Below are positions 15,795-25,900 of a DNA stretch of 64,000 bases, in pieces (position 1 is the first letter of the stretch; each line of letters begins with the position of its first letter). Under the pieces are notes generated by a model that had not been told where the DNA came from, did no database searches, and saw only the letters and a list, made by a program, of their open reading frames with translations. Location: positions 1 to 64,000 of the forward strand of contig JBBRNP010000009.1 in assembly GCA_038230255.1 (NCBI GenBank), read 5' to 3'. Made by a program: the position numbers and the translations under genes. Source of the DNA: AV40 sp038230255 (lineage in GTDB: Bacteria; Verrucomicrobiota; Verrucomicrobiia; Chthoniobacterales; UBA10450).

Positions 15795-18221
15795 CTAAAC
15801 AGTAGCGTCGAGATCGACCAGGATCTCACGCGGTTTGGCGCCTTCGCCGGGTCCCAAAATACCGCGCTGCTCCAGAATATCAACGATGCGCGCGGCTCGG
15901 GTATAGCCCAATCGCAGCCGTCGTTGCAGGAGCGAAGTCGACGCGCGTTTTTCCTGTCGAATAATCTCGAGACATTTTTCCACCAACTCTTCGTCTTCGT
16001 CTGTCACTTCTTCGCTTGAACTCGCTGCGGCCTGCAGCTTCTCCTGCATAGACGGATCAAACTTGGGTTGGCCTTGTTTTGAAACAAACTCGACCAGCTG
16101 CCGAATTTCCTCGTCCGTTACCAGTACACCTTGAGCCCGAATTAATCGCGATGCGCTCGGCGGGAGATAAAGCATGTCGCCTTGGCCTAACAAACGGTCG
16201 GCGCCGTTTTCATCGAGGATCACGCGGCTGTCGATCTTGCTCGCCACTTGAAATGCGATCCGGCTCGGAATGTTCGCCTTGATCACGCCCGTTATCACGT
16301 CCGCGCGCGGCGTTTGTGTCGCGACGATCAGGTGAATTCCGGCCGCGCGCGCCATTTGCGTAATGCGGGCGATTGCACTCTCCACGTCGGCCGGCGCAGT
16401 TTGCATCAAGTCCGCCAGCTCATCGATGATTACCACGACGTAAGGAATTTTTTCGGGAATCGGAATTTCATGTTCGCGCGGGACTTTGATTTCACCGGCG
16501 TCCTGCTCGGGCGGCTCGCTTGTTTCGGCGGCCGACTTTTTCTTCGGCCGCGCGTTAAAGCTGATAATATTTCGAACGCCTACCCGCGCGAAAATTTTGT
16601 AGCGGCGTTCCATCTCGTCGATCAGCCAGCGTAGTGCGAGCAACACTTTTTTCGGATCGGTCACTACTGGAAACGCCAGATGCGGCAGCGCGTTATAATG
16701 CTGCAGCTCGACGACTTTCGGGTCGATCATGATAAAGCGCATTTCTTCCGGCGTGAACCGGTACAGCATGCTGGCAATGAGCGCATTGATGCAGACGCTT
16801 TTGCCAGCACCCGTCGTACCGGCGACGAGCAAATGCGGCATTTGCGCGAGATCAGTGATGATCGCTTTGCCGTAAACGTCTTTGCCGAGTGCGAGCGGGA
16901 TTCTGCCTTTGGTTTTCGCTTCCTCCCAATCGGTCGATTCCAACAACTCGCGTAACGTCACGGTGACTTTGCGCGAATTCGCGAGCTCGATGCCGACCGT
17001 GTCTTTGCCGGGGATGGGCGCGAGAATGTTAATCCGCTCCGCCCGCGTGGCGCGCGCCAGATCACGCTCGAGACTCACGATTTTGTCCACCCGAACGCCT
17101 TTGGCCGGATAAACTTCGTAGCGCGTGATCGTCGGACCTTTCGTGATGTCGCCGGGCGCAACGGAAATTCCAAACTGCCCGAGCGTGTCGATCAACGTTT
17201 GTTGAACGCGCTGCAGTTCGGCCGGATCGGCGCCGCCGCGTCCCTCCGGATCGTGCTCAGCAAGCAAATCAAGTCCGGGCAGCGCGTATGTTTTCGGGTC
17301 CCACTCACGACCCGTTAGGCCGGCGGTCCGAGCCGGACTGGCATCTGATGTCGATCTTTGTCCGGTGCCGCGCAATTCGGCGAGCGACGGTTTCTTCCGT
17401 GCGGTGAGCGATTCCTCCGGCAGCGCGGTCGCGTCGACAACTTTCGGGGCCGGCCGGTCCGCTAATTCGTCCGGTGAAATAAAAGCCGCGGACGGTTCCG
17501 GCACCGGCGCGCCTTTTTTCTTCAGTTGTTTTTCAATCGAGCGCCGTTGCTTGCTCAATTCCCGCTGGCTGATTTCGAGTTGCCCCTTGATGTCCGCCTT
17601 CCGCAATTTTTGATGTAATCGCCAATCGTGCAGTTTGGAGAACATGTCGCGCGTGCCGGAAACGGTTTGTTGAACAAGATGGATCGGACGCAATCCGGTC
17701 ATCAGGATCAGACTCGCGACATAAATTCCGCTGAGCAGAATGATCGATCCGATTTTGCCCATCGAGGCGAGCAGTAACGTTTTGCCAAAAACGTATCCGA
17801 CCCATCCGCCGGGTCCCTGAATGTTGAATGCCGTTCGCCAGCCGCGAAAATGGCTGGTCTGCAATTGTAACAGACATGCGCCCGACGCGACGAAGAGGAT
17901 GGTCCAGGGCAGCCGCGCAACGAGTCGCAGGCTTGCGTGAAATAATTTTGCTGCCCCGAAGAAGAGAAGAACGCCCGCGAGCAAATACGACGCTGCGCCG
18001 AGCGTCAGATAACAAAAGCCCGCGAAGATTGCGCCGAACGGGCCAATGAAGTTTTGGACCGGCTTATTGGGCGGCGAGAGATAACTCCATGGCACCCACG
18101 AAGGCAGATCTTTCGGGTTATAAGAAATGAGCGCAAGGAAGAGCAACGTTCCGACGCCGAGTAGAATAATGGCGACGACTTCGTTCCAGGCGTTGTTCTT
18201 TGTGCTGCGGGACACCGGCAA
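15795..18221 (-). CDS. ftsK: DNA translocase FtsK/SpoIIIE
   Basis: 808-residue cell-division DNA pump. Four or more hydrophobic helices at about 12-180 anchor it in the septal membrane. A charged linker follows, then the alpha/beta motor with Walker A GTTGAGKS and Walker B VVIIDELADLM. A C-terminal gamma winged-helix (from about 740) recognises polar KOPS-like sequences. The linker is short, as in SpoIIIE. The first codon is a TTG at 18221; a GTG two codons further in (18215) is equally possible. It resolves chromosome dimers with Xer recombinases at division. The RodZ-like gene follows after 14 bp. Confidence 0.95.
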   Translation of the reverse strand: MPVSRSTKNNAWNEVVAIILLGVGTLLFLALISYNPKDLPSWVPWSYLSPPNKPVQNFIGPFGAIFAGFCYLTLGAASYLLAGVLLFFGAAKLFHASLRLVARLPWTILFVASGACLLQLQTSHFRGWRTAFNIQGPGGWVGYVFGKTLLLASMGKIGSIILLSGIYVASLILMTGLRPIHLVQQTVSGTRDMFSKLHDWRLHQKLRKADIKGQLEISQRELSKQRRSIEKQLKKKGAPVPEPSAAFISPDELADRPAPKVVDATALPEESLTARKKPSLAELRGTGQRSTSDASPARTAGLTGREWDPKTYALPGLDLLAEHDPEGRGGADPAELQRVQQTLIDTLGQFGISVAPGDITKGPTITRYEVYPAKGVRVDKIVSLERDLARATRAERINILAPIPGKDTVGIELANSRKVTVTLRELLESTDWEEAKTKGRIPLALGKDVYGKAIITDLAQMPHLLVAGTTGAGKSVCINALIASMLYRFTPEEMRFIMIDPKVVELQHYNALPHLAFPVVTDPKKVLLALRWLIDEMERRYKIFARVGVRNIISFNARPKKKSAAETSEPPEQDAGEIKVPREHEIPIPEKIPYVVVIIDELADLMQTAPADVESAIARITQMARAAGIHLIVATQTPRADVITGVIKANIPSRIAFQVASKIDSRVILDENGADRLLGQGDMLYLPPSASRLIRAQGVLVTDEEIRQLVEFVSKQGQPKFDPSMQEKLQAAASSSEEVTDEDEELVEKCLEIIRQEKRASTSLLQRRLRLGYTRAARIVDILEQRGILGPGEGAKPREILVDLDATV

Positions 18222-18330
18222 TCGATCATACTAATGCTGCATGCACGGCGTTTATCAACATATCGCTGTCAGGAGCTCGCACCTTTCATCTTGCCTAAGA
18301 CGCGCATGCCCGATTAGTTTGCGGCGCGCT

Positions 18331-18564
18331 ATGCATCTTGGTGTTCGCCAGACCGCCGCCGCCGTTTCCGCTGCCGCGTTGATTTTCTTCTGCTCCTGCG
18401 AGAAACATCACATCGGGGAAGATCCGGAAGCGCAAAAGGAACATATCGTCGCTCCCGGAGAGTCCGACGAAAATTCCGGCGCGACCAAAGAAGCTTCGAC
18501 ATCTCCATCGGCTACCACGTCGCCCACGCCGGCAGAATTTTTCCCCGAAAGCACGCCTCACTAG
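18331..18564 (+). CDS. Small secreted or lipoprotein-like protein
   Basis: From the ATG at 18331, 77 residues: a hydrophobic signal (AAAVSAAALIFFCSC) ending in cysteines that could serve as a lipobox, then a short acidic, Ser/Thr/Pro-rich tail. The longer frame back to 18241 has no signal character. It ends 10 bp before the POT transporter, so the two may be co-transcribed. No function is evident. Confidence 0.55.
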   Translation: MHLGVRQTAAAVSAAALIFFCSCEKHHIGEDPEAQKEHIVAPGESDENSGATKEASTSPSATTSPTPAEFFPESTPH

Positions 18565-18574
18565 GGAATCGGTT

Positions 18575-20002
18575 ATGGCTAAGCACCAATATCTGACTTC
18601 GCCGCCGAACATTACGCGCATGCCGCCCGGCGTGCCGTACATCATCGGCAACGAAGCGGCCGAGCGCTTCAGCTACTACGGCATGAAGTCGATTCTCACC
18701 GTCTTCATGGCGCATTACATTTTGAACAATTCCGGCGTGCTCGCGCCAATGCCGCCGAACGAGGCCTACAAATACAGCCACTATTTCGTCACTGGCGTTT
18801 ATTTTCTCCCAATTCTGGGCGCGATCATCGCCGATGGCTGGCTCGGCCGATATCGCACGATTCTTTCATTATCGATCGTTTACTGCCTCGGCCATCTCAC
18901 GCTGGCGTTTATGGATTCGTCATGGGCGATTGCGATTGGCCAACGGTGGATGCTCGCGTTGGGCTTGGGTCTCATCTGTCTCGGCGCCGGCGGAATCAAG
19001 CCCTGTGTTTCGGCGAACGTGGGCGATCAATTCGGCGAATCGAACAAGCATCTTCTCTCGAAAATATTCGGCTGGTTTTATTTTTCGATTAACGCCGGCT
19101 CATTCATCTCGACGATTCTCTGCCCATGGCTGCTCGCCAATCCGAGCTATGGACCGCGTTGGGGTTTCGGAATCCCCGGTGTCGCAATGCTTATCGCCAC
19201 CATATTCTTCTGGGCCGGGCGCAAGAAAATGGTCCACATCCCGCCGGCCGGTCTCGGTTATTTGCGCGAAACTTTCAGCCGCAACGGACTCATGACTTTG
19301 GCCCGCATCGCCATGGTTTACGTCTTCATTCTCTTTTTCTGGGCGCTTTGGGGAATGAGCAATGGAATCGAGTGGACCTTGCAGGCGGAGAAAATGGATC
19401 TGCACTGGCTCGGGATGGATTTGATCGCGGCGCAGGTGCAGACCGCCAATCCCATTCTCATTTTGCTTTTTATTCCGCTCGTTAACTACGTGATTTATCC
19501 GGCGATCGACAAAGTTTTCCCACTCACGCCGCTACGAAAGATTGGGATTGGCCTTTTCCTGACTGCGCTCAGCTTCGTGGTTATTATTTGGATTCAGGGA
19601 CAAATTGATGCCGGCCTGAAGCCGAGCGTGAACTGGCAGTTTCTCGCTTACATCATTCTTACTCTTGGCGAAGCGATGGTGTCCATCACCGGCCTGGAAT
19701 TTTCCTACACTCAGGCGCCGAACACGATGAAGAGCTCGGTGATGGCGCTGTGGCTATTGACGGTGGCCGCCGGAGAATTCTTCGACGCGCAGGTCAACTC
19801 CTGGCTCTTGAACGCCGACGGAACGAAGAAACTTACCGATTATCAATACTTCACTTTTTTCACGATTGTGATGTTTGTTGTGTCGGTCGCGTTCGTTGTA
19901 GTTGCGCGGTATTACAAAGGCCAAACTTACTTGCAGTCTCAGCGGCCAACCCTGGACGAAATCGCCACCGAGCCGATGCTGTCCGGCGGCACACCGAGCT
20001 GA
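18575..20002 (+). CDS. POT family proton-dependent oligopeptide transporter
   Basis: 475 residues with about 12-14 hydrophobic helices, typical of the PTR2/POT group of the major facilitator superfamily. The conserved ExxER motif in helix 1 is present (NEAAERFSYYG), and the helix 2-3 region GAIIADGWLGRY matches the family signature. These inner-membrane symporters import di- and tripeptides using the proton gradient. A strong hairpin directly after the stop ends the unit. Confidence 0.93.
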   Translation: MAKHQYLTSPPNITRMPPGVPYIIGNEAAERFSYYGMKSILTVFMAHYILNNSGVLAPMPPNEAYKYSHYFVTGVYFLPILGAIIADGWLGRYRTILSLSIVYCLGHLTLAFMDSSWAIAIGQRWMLALGLGLICLGAGGIKPCVSANVGDQFGESNKHLLSKIFGWFYFSINAGSFISTILCPWLLANPSYGPRWGFGIPGVAMLIATIFFWAGRKKMVHIPPAGLGYLRETFSRNGLMTLARIAMVYVFILFFWALWGMSNGIEWTLQAEKMDLHWLGMDLIAAQVQTANPILILLFIPLVNYVIYPAIDKVFPLTPLRKIGIGLFLTALSFVVIIWIQGQIDAGLKPSVNWQFLAYIILTLGEAMVSITGLEFSYTQAPNTMKSSVMALWLLTVAAGEFFDAQVNSWLLNADGTKKLTDYQYFTFFTIVMFVVSVAFVVVARYYKGQTYLQSQRPTLDEIATEPMLSGGTPS

Positions 20003-20011
20003 ACTAAAAAC

Positions 20012-20032
20012 AGGCGCTTGGCACAAGCGCCT
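20012..20032 (+). terminator. Hairpin after the POT transporter
   Basis: AGGCGCTTG and CAAGCGCCT form a perfect 9-bp stem around a 3-nt loop, 10 bp after the transporter stop. No T-run follows directly, so termination may be inefficient. It could also be one of the window's many palindromic elements. Confidence 0.55.
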
Positions 20033-20052
20033 CTCCAACGCACATTCGCGCG

Positions 20053-20685
20053 ATGCCCAAACTGGCGACGTGGTTGCGCGAGAAAGACGAAAAATGGTTT
20101 CAACCATTTTTCGATAAGCATCCCGACATTCGTGTGGCCAATGCAGTAAAAGGCGAAGTGTCGATAGACGAAGCCGACGGTCTCCTTTTGACCGGCGGTG
20201 CGGATATCGCGCCGGAATTTTTAAAGCAACCCGTCCCAGATCCAAGCGTGCTCGACCCTGATGTCGAAGTTGCCCGTGATCGGTGGGAATTTGCCGCTCT
20301 CGCCAACGCAATTGAACGCGGGTTACCCGTCCTCGCTATCTGCAAAGGGATGCAATTGTTGAATGTCGGTCTCGGTGGAACATTGAAACTCGACATTCCC
20401 GGTCACAAACTTCCCGAACAAAAAGATCACGATGTTCAGGCGTTACGTTCCGACACAAAAGCGACGCACCAGTTTGAAAGAGTGAACAGCTCGCATCACC
20501 AGTCCGTTGATGGGTTGGGGACCGGCCTGGAAGTTGAGTCCTGGTGCGCAGGCGACGAGATCATTGAGCAAATCCGCCTCCGCAAGTATCCATTCGCCCT
20601 TGGCGTCCAATATCATCCCGAACGCGGTAAGATTTATGATTCCCTCTTTGAAGATTTCTTCTCGCGCCTGAAGAATAATCGTTAA
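20053..20685 (+). CDS. Gamma-glutamyl-gamma-aminobutyrate hydrolase family protein (class I amidotransferase-like, C26)
   Basis: 210 residues. The nucleophile elbow AICKGMQLLN holds the catalytic Cys, and GVQYHPE supplies the His-Glu pair, so the class I glutamine amidotransferase triad is complete. DGLLLTGGADIAP is the oxyanion-side motif typical of PuuD-like and folate gamma-glutamyl hydrolases (peptidase C26). It probably hydrolyses a gamma-glutamyl amide. The substrate is unknown, and no putrescine pathway genes are nearby. The ATG at 20053 gives the expected N-terminus. Confidence 0.88.
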   Translation: MPKLATWLREKDEKWFQPFFDKHPDIRVANAVKGEVSIDEADGLLLTGGADIAPEFLKQPVPDPSVLDPDVEVARDRWEFAALANAIERGLPVLAICKGMQLLNVGLGGTLKLDIPGHKLPEQKDHDVQALRSDTKATHQFERVNSSHHQSVDGLGTGLEVESWCAGDEIIEQIRLRKYPFALGVQYHPERGKIYDSLFEDFFSRLKNNR

Positions 20686-20709
20686 ATCATTGAATCGCTA
20701 ACTGCTCTC

Positions 20710-21591
20710 ATGTCGACTCCGCAAAATACCATCGCGATCGTTTACGATTACGATCAAACGCTGAGTCCGAGCTACATGCAGGACGAAGTTGTTTTTCCGG
20801 CGTTCGGAATCGACGGCGCTAAATTCTGGACCCGGTGCTCCGAGCTGGTGCGCGATCACGGTTACGACAACGAGCTGGCTTATATGAAAGTGCTGCTCGA
20901 CACCCTCGGGATGGATCGTCCGAAAAATTCCGAATTAAAAAAGCTCGGCGCCAAATTGAATTTTTACAAAGGCCTTCCCGAAATGTTCGAGCAATTCCGA
21001 AACGGCCTCCTCAAGGCGGAACATCAGGCGCACGGTGTTTCGGTCGAGCACTACATCATTTCCTCTGGAATGAAGGTTTTGCTCGATGGCAGCCGGCTGC
21101 AGCCGTACGTGCGCGCGATTTTCGGCTGCGAGTTTGATGAAGACGACAACGGCCGGATCACCTTTCCGCGCCGTGTCATCAGTCACACCCAGAAAACACA
21201 ATTCCTCTTTCGTATTAACAAAGGCCTGCTCGACATGTCTCAGGACGTAAACGATCACATGGACTCCGACATTCGGCCGATTCCTTTTCCGAACATGATC
21301 TATGTCGGCGACGGGCCGACTGACGTTCCGTGTTTCACCGTCATGAAGAAAAACGGCGGGCAGGCGATCGCGGTTTACAATCCGGACGATCCGCAACGCG
21401 CTGGATTTCGAAAATGCTACCAGCTTTCAACCCACGCCGATCGGGTTAAACACATCGCGCCCTCCGATTACCGGCCGAACACGCATTTGCGCATGTTGCT
21501 CGAGCAAATGGTCGAGGAAATTGCCGATCGCATTGTCGAACAACGCAAGTCGGCGATTGAGACCGGAACCGTCCGCGCACCGAAACATTAA
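20710..21591 (+). CDS. HAD-superfamily phosphatase
   Basis: 293 residues. Motif I is YDYDQT (nucleophile and acid Asp), motif II the Ser of YIISSGMK, and motif IV GDGPTDVPCF provides the metal-binding Asp pair. A helical cap lies between motifs I and II. This fits a phosphoserine-phosphatase-like member of the HAD family, but the substrate is not identifiable. It lies 24 bp after the C26 hydrolase gene, in the same orientation, and probably shares its transcript. The hairpin at 21595 follows the stop. Confidence 0.88.
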   Translation: MSTPQNTIAIVYDYDQTLSPSYMQDEVVFPAFGIDGAKFWTRCSELVRDHGYDNELAYMKVLLDTLGMDRPKNSELKKLGAKLNFYKGLPEMFEQFRNGLLKAEHQAHGVSVEHYIISSGMKVLLDGSRLQPYVRAIFGCEFDEDDNGRITFPRRVISHTQKTQFLFRINKGLLDMSQDVNDHMDSDIRPIPFPNMIYVGDGPTDVPCFTVMKKNGGQAIAVYNPDDPQRAGFRKCYQLSTHADRVKHIAPSDYRPNTHLRMLLEQMVEEIADRIVEQRKSAIETGTVRAPKH

Positions 21592-21594
21592 TGG

Positions 21595-21618
21595 AGGGAC
21601 ACGCGCTGTCGTGTCCCT
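21595..21618. terminator. Hairpin between convergent genes
   Basis: AGGGACACG and CGTGTCCCT make a perfect 9-bp stem with the 6-nt loop CGCTGT. It lies immediately after the HAD gene stop and covers the stop of the convergent gene, so it could end transcription from both sides. The 6-nt loop also matches the hairpins found inside the palindromic elements at 27732 and 31479. Confidence 0.6.
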
Positions 21619-22879
21619 AAATTTTAGCCGGCGCTGACGGCGCAGCACCCTCCAAATGTTTCTTCAAATCCACTGCTCTTTTCAACGCGCTTGAGAAACT
21701 GTTCTGCCCTCCAACGGTCGACTGTCGATCTTGATAAGCAATCGGCGGTTTCGTCAGATCGCTGATCTCGAATTCCGCCGGCACGTCACCCATGACTTTC
21801 CCGAAAAATTTGGTCTGCGTCTCAGAAAACGGAAAGCAACGCCAGAGTGCGTACGAGTTCAGGCCATTGTTCAGCGCCGTCCGCGAAACGGTTGACGACA
21901 CCGAATAGACCGCTTCGATCTCGGCGAAGTGCCGCAGAAAATAGAGATCCGCAACCTCGCGATCGTCTTCCACCTGAAAGCCCTCGAGATTGAGTTTACC
22001 TGCCTCGCCTTTTTCGAAAGGGTGCGGCCGATAAATTAAAACGCGCTCGCGATAATTGTGCCGAATGTAATCGAGACAACGGTTCAAGTGTTCGATGTAG
22101 ACTTCTGGCGTCAGATTTTTCACCAGAAGAAAAGGCGTCCCGAAAAAAATCACGCGACCGTATCGATCTCGCGGCTGATCGAATCTGGCAGAGAAGTCGC
22201 GCAGTTCGGCAATGCTCGGAAAACGCGAAGGAATAACCTGGTCCTCGGCTTGGGCCGGCAATTCACCGCCGCTGTTGCTCATGAAGATTATGACGTCGAA
22301 AAGATCTTCCGGATCTTTTTGTAAACGTCGCAGGCGGACGCCGTCGCCGCCTGGATTGATTCGCGGTTTATAATGGATCGTTCGCTCAACGCCGGCCAGC
22401 GGCTCAACCACGCGATTTTGCAACCATCCCGAAGTGGTGAACCGGAAACGCGCCCGGTCGCCATGTCGCGTTAATTCACCGAAAGCTTTTTGCGATGCCG
22501 AGAGAATTTTGAAAACGTCCGGATGCGCGGAGAGCGCAGCGTTGCCCAACCCGAGCAGACCGGCCAGGCAAAGCAAAACATCGTTCTCGGGATCAATCGG
22601 CAACGCGCCGACTCCGCGCTGCCGATCTACGTTTTCGCGATAAAGCCGCGGCAAATCCTTCAATCCGCGGCACGTTTTGACCTTCGGGAACGCGTGGACT
22701 TCAGCGAAGTCGCGGACAAACTCCTGCCAGTTCGCGTTCTCCCACCACTTCGATTCCTCGCGCAACAAATGGATCCCGCCCGGGAACCGTTCACGCAGCG
22801 CATCCGCCGCCACCAGCGCGTTCGGCAACCGGTCCGGCCGCGAAATCACAGTCCAAAGCTTTGGTAGTTCGCCAGCCAT
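21617..22879 (-). CDS. Polysialyltransferase-like/capsule glycosyltransferase-like protein
   Basis: 420 residues without signal peptide or membrane segment. I do not recognise it by overall similarity. The C-terminal half carries an RPHPFE motif and, further on, a VSSTVSRTAL motif. These resemble the HP and S/SS-T motifs of bacterial sialyl- and polysialyltransferases (GT52/GT38-type GT-B folds). The N-terminal part (KLWTVISRPDRLPNAL) could be the first Rossmann domain. No sialic acid or capsule genes are adjacent, so the acceptor is open. The last residues (GAAPSAPAK) run into a palindrome and may be recently added. Confidence 0.55.
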   Translation of the reverse strand: MAGELPKLWTVISRPDRLPNALVAADALRERFPGGIHLLREESKWWENANWQEFVRDFAEVHAFPKVKTCRGLKDLPRLYRENVDRQRGVGALPIDPENDVLLCLAGLLGLGNAALSAHPDVFKILSASQKAFGELTRHGDRARFRFTTSGWLQNRVVEPLAGVERTIHYKPRINPGGDGVRLRRLQKDPEDLFDVIIFMSNSGGELPAQAEDQVIPSRFPSIAELRDFSARFDQPRDRYGRVIFFGTPFLLVKNLTPEVYIEHLNRCLDYIRHNYRERVLIYRPHPFEKGEAGKLNLEGFQVEDDREVADLYFLRHFAEIEAVYSVSSTVSRTALNNGLNSYALWRCFPFSETQTKFFGKVMGDVPAEFEISDLTKPPIAYQDRQSTVGGQNSFSSALKRAVDLKKHLEGAAPSAPAKI

Positions 22880-22971
22880 CGTGCGGAGAATATCACGTCG
22901 GCCACTGCATTGTCATCCGCAACACTGGTTGCTAAATGCGGAAAACGCTTCATCGTGCCCGCTGATCATCG

Positions 22972-25900
22972 ATGCCTTCCCGGACGCGCGTTGTTTCTCT
23001 GTTTCTTTTCGGGTCCGGTTTTTGCGCCCTCATTTATCAAACGACGTGGTTGCGTGAGTTTCGTTTGATCTTTGGAGCATCGACTGCGGCTTCAGCGGCC
23101 GTCCTGGGCGTCTTCATGGCGGGACTCGGCTTCGGCGGCATCATTTTGGGACGCCGCGCAGAGAGTAAAGCGCAACCACTGGCATTTTACGCGAAGCTGG
23201 AATTGTTCATCGCGTTGAGCGCCGCGGTTTCGCCTCTCCTGATTTTGGCGGCACGTCATTTGTATATCGCGATTGGCGGAACATTAGCGACCGGTATGGC
23301 AATCGGGACGATTGTTCGCTTGATTCTCGCGGCGCTGATCTTGGGACCACCAACTTTTCTAATGGGCGGAACATTGCCCGCGGCGGCGCGGGCGGTGGTG
23401 ACAGCCGACGATATTTCGCGACGGACAGTCGGAGTGCTCTACGGCATCAACACGCTCGGCGCGGTAAGCGGCGCACTGTTGGGCACATTTTACCTGTTCG
23501 AAAATTTTGGTAATCATCTTACGCTCTGGTGGGCGACAGCGGTGAATTCGATTGTTGCTCTGTTGGCGTTTCGGTTCTCCAAATCGATGCCACAGTTGGA
23601 GCCGCGCGAGAGCTTCGAAGACGAAGAATCGGGAGCGGTCATCAATCAGGTGTTCGTCTTAATCGCGGCGGGCCTCGTTGGTTTTGCATTTTTTCTCATG
23701 GAGATTGTCTGGTACCGGATGCTCGGTCCTCTGCTTGGTGGATCGACATTTTCTTTCGGATTAATTCTCGCCGCGGCGCTACTCGGAATTGGATTGGGCG
23801 GCGTCACCTATGCCCTATTCGATTTGAAGCGTTCAGCGTCGCTTTATCTGTTCGCATTGACCTGTGCGGCTGAAGCGTTCTTCATCGCCTTGCCCTACGC
23901 GCTTGGCGATCGGATCGCGATCACCGCTATGCTTCTGCGGCCATTGGGTACGCTGGGCTTTTATGGACACGTGGCCGCCTGGTCCACGATCTGTTTTATT
24001 GTTGTTTTTCCGCCCGCGTTTATTTCGGGCATACAATTCCCCTTGCTAATTGCGTTGCTCGGGAAAGGACGCCGCGGAGTTGGTTCGCAAACAGGTGCCG
24101 CGTATGCGTGGAATACGATCGGCGCATTGATCGGTTCGTTGGCCGGTGGTTTCGGCCTTATTCCACTCTTCTCCGCGCCCGGCGTGTGGAAATTCGTCAT
24201 CATTATCCTTTCCGCTCTTGCGATCTTGGCAACGTGCCTTCGCTCGGGCTGGGGTGAGGCGCGCCTGCGAGTTAGAGCAATCATTCCACTTTCGGCTGCC
24301 GCGCTTGCCCCGCTTATGCTGACTGCAACCGGACCTACGGCATTCTGGCGTCACAGCCAAATCGGCGTGGGCCGCCTCAAATTTTATCACGCTTCTCCGA
24401 ACGAACTGCGCGACGCCATTCAAGGCATTCGGCGTCATATCATCTGGGACGTGGATGGAATCGAAAGCAGTGTCGGACTTCAAAATGCCGACGGTCTGTC
24501 ATTCATCGTGAATGGCAAGTCCGATGGCAATACGAGAAGCGACGCCGGAACTCAGGTCATGTCCGGTCTTATCGGCGCAGCGTTACATCCGAATCCAAAG
24601 CAGGCGATGGTTGTAGGCTTGGGAACAGGAAGCACGGCTGGCTGGCTCGCCGCTGTCCCTAGCATAGAGCGTGTCGATGTCGTAGAACTGGAACCAGCGA
24701 TCTTAAAAGTCGCTCAGACCTGCGCTCCCGTAAACCACGACGCGCTAGCTAACCCTAAGCTGCGTGTCATGATCGGTGACGGAAGAGAACTTTTGCTGAC
24801 AATTCGGAATCGGTACGACCTTATCGTCTCTGAGCCCTCGAATCCGTACCGCGCGGGCGTCGCCGGACTTTTCACGAGCGACTTTTATCAGTCTGTGAAA
24901 AATAGGTTAAGCCCAGGCGGAATTTTCCTTCAATGGGTGCAAACTTACAGCGTCGATGATCGCACCATAGAAATTTTCTATCGCACGCTTAAATCTGTTT
25001 TTCCCAACATCGAATCGTGGGAAACTGAAGAAGGAGATCTATTACTAGCCGCCTCCCAGGAACCATTACAATACAACGCAGAAGTTTTGCGCGGACGTCT
25101 TGCAGCAGAACCTTTTAGGAGCGCTATGCTATCAGCGTGGAGCGGAATCGGTTTGGAAGATTTTCTGGCGCATTACGTTGGCAACACAACCGTAGCTACA
25201 GTATTACAGAACCTTGAATCGTGGCCGCTCAATACGGACGATCGCACTGTGATTGAGTTTGCGTTCGCCCGAAGTGTAGGGGCGGCAAATGGATTTCAAA
25301 TTGCCAGCTTTCGATACAGCGCGCATGCGGCGCATTGCGACCGGCCACGAATTAATGAAGCGGAAATAGACTGGGGCCGTGTTGAGGAAGCGCGACGCAC
25401 GTCTTTTAATCAACCGCTCAAGAATATGACAAACGACGAGCGGAATCGTGTCGTAGCATTTCTCAATTACAGGAATGGCGATTTGCCAAGCGCGTTACAG
25501 TTTTGGCGCGCGCAACCGCAAGAGCCGAAAACGGTGCCGGAGCTTGAACTGGTCGCAGAATGTTTGGCCAGCGAAGGCAACCACGCAGCCCTGCGTTATG
25601 TGGAGGAGTTGGCAGCAATCGTTCCCTCAGGTGCAGAGGCGATACGAGCCGAGCTTTATTGGAAACAAGGAAAAATAAAGGAGGCGGCAGACAATCTAGA
25701 GACGTTTTTGCAAACCGCTCATAAAGATCCGTGGCCTAACGAAGGCTTGATAAAGCGCTCGATCGCTCTCACTGAAACGTTGGCCTGCTCAGATCGGGCA
25801 GTCGCAGTGTCGCTCTACGATAATTTACGCACGCCGCTTTGCGTCTGGAATGGCGAAACAGACCGTGAGCTCAGGTTGGTTTCTGTCGCCGTCTGCCTGG

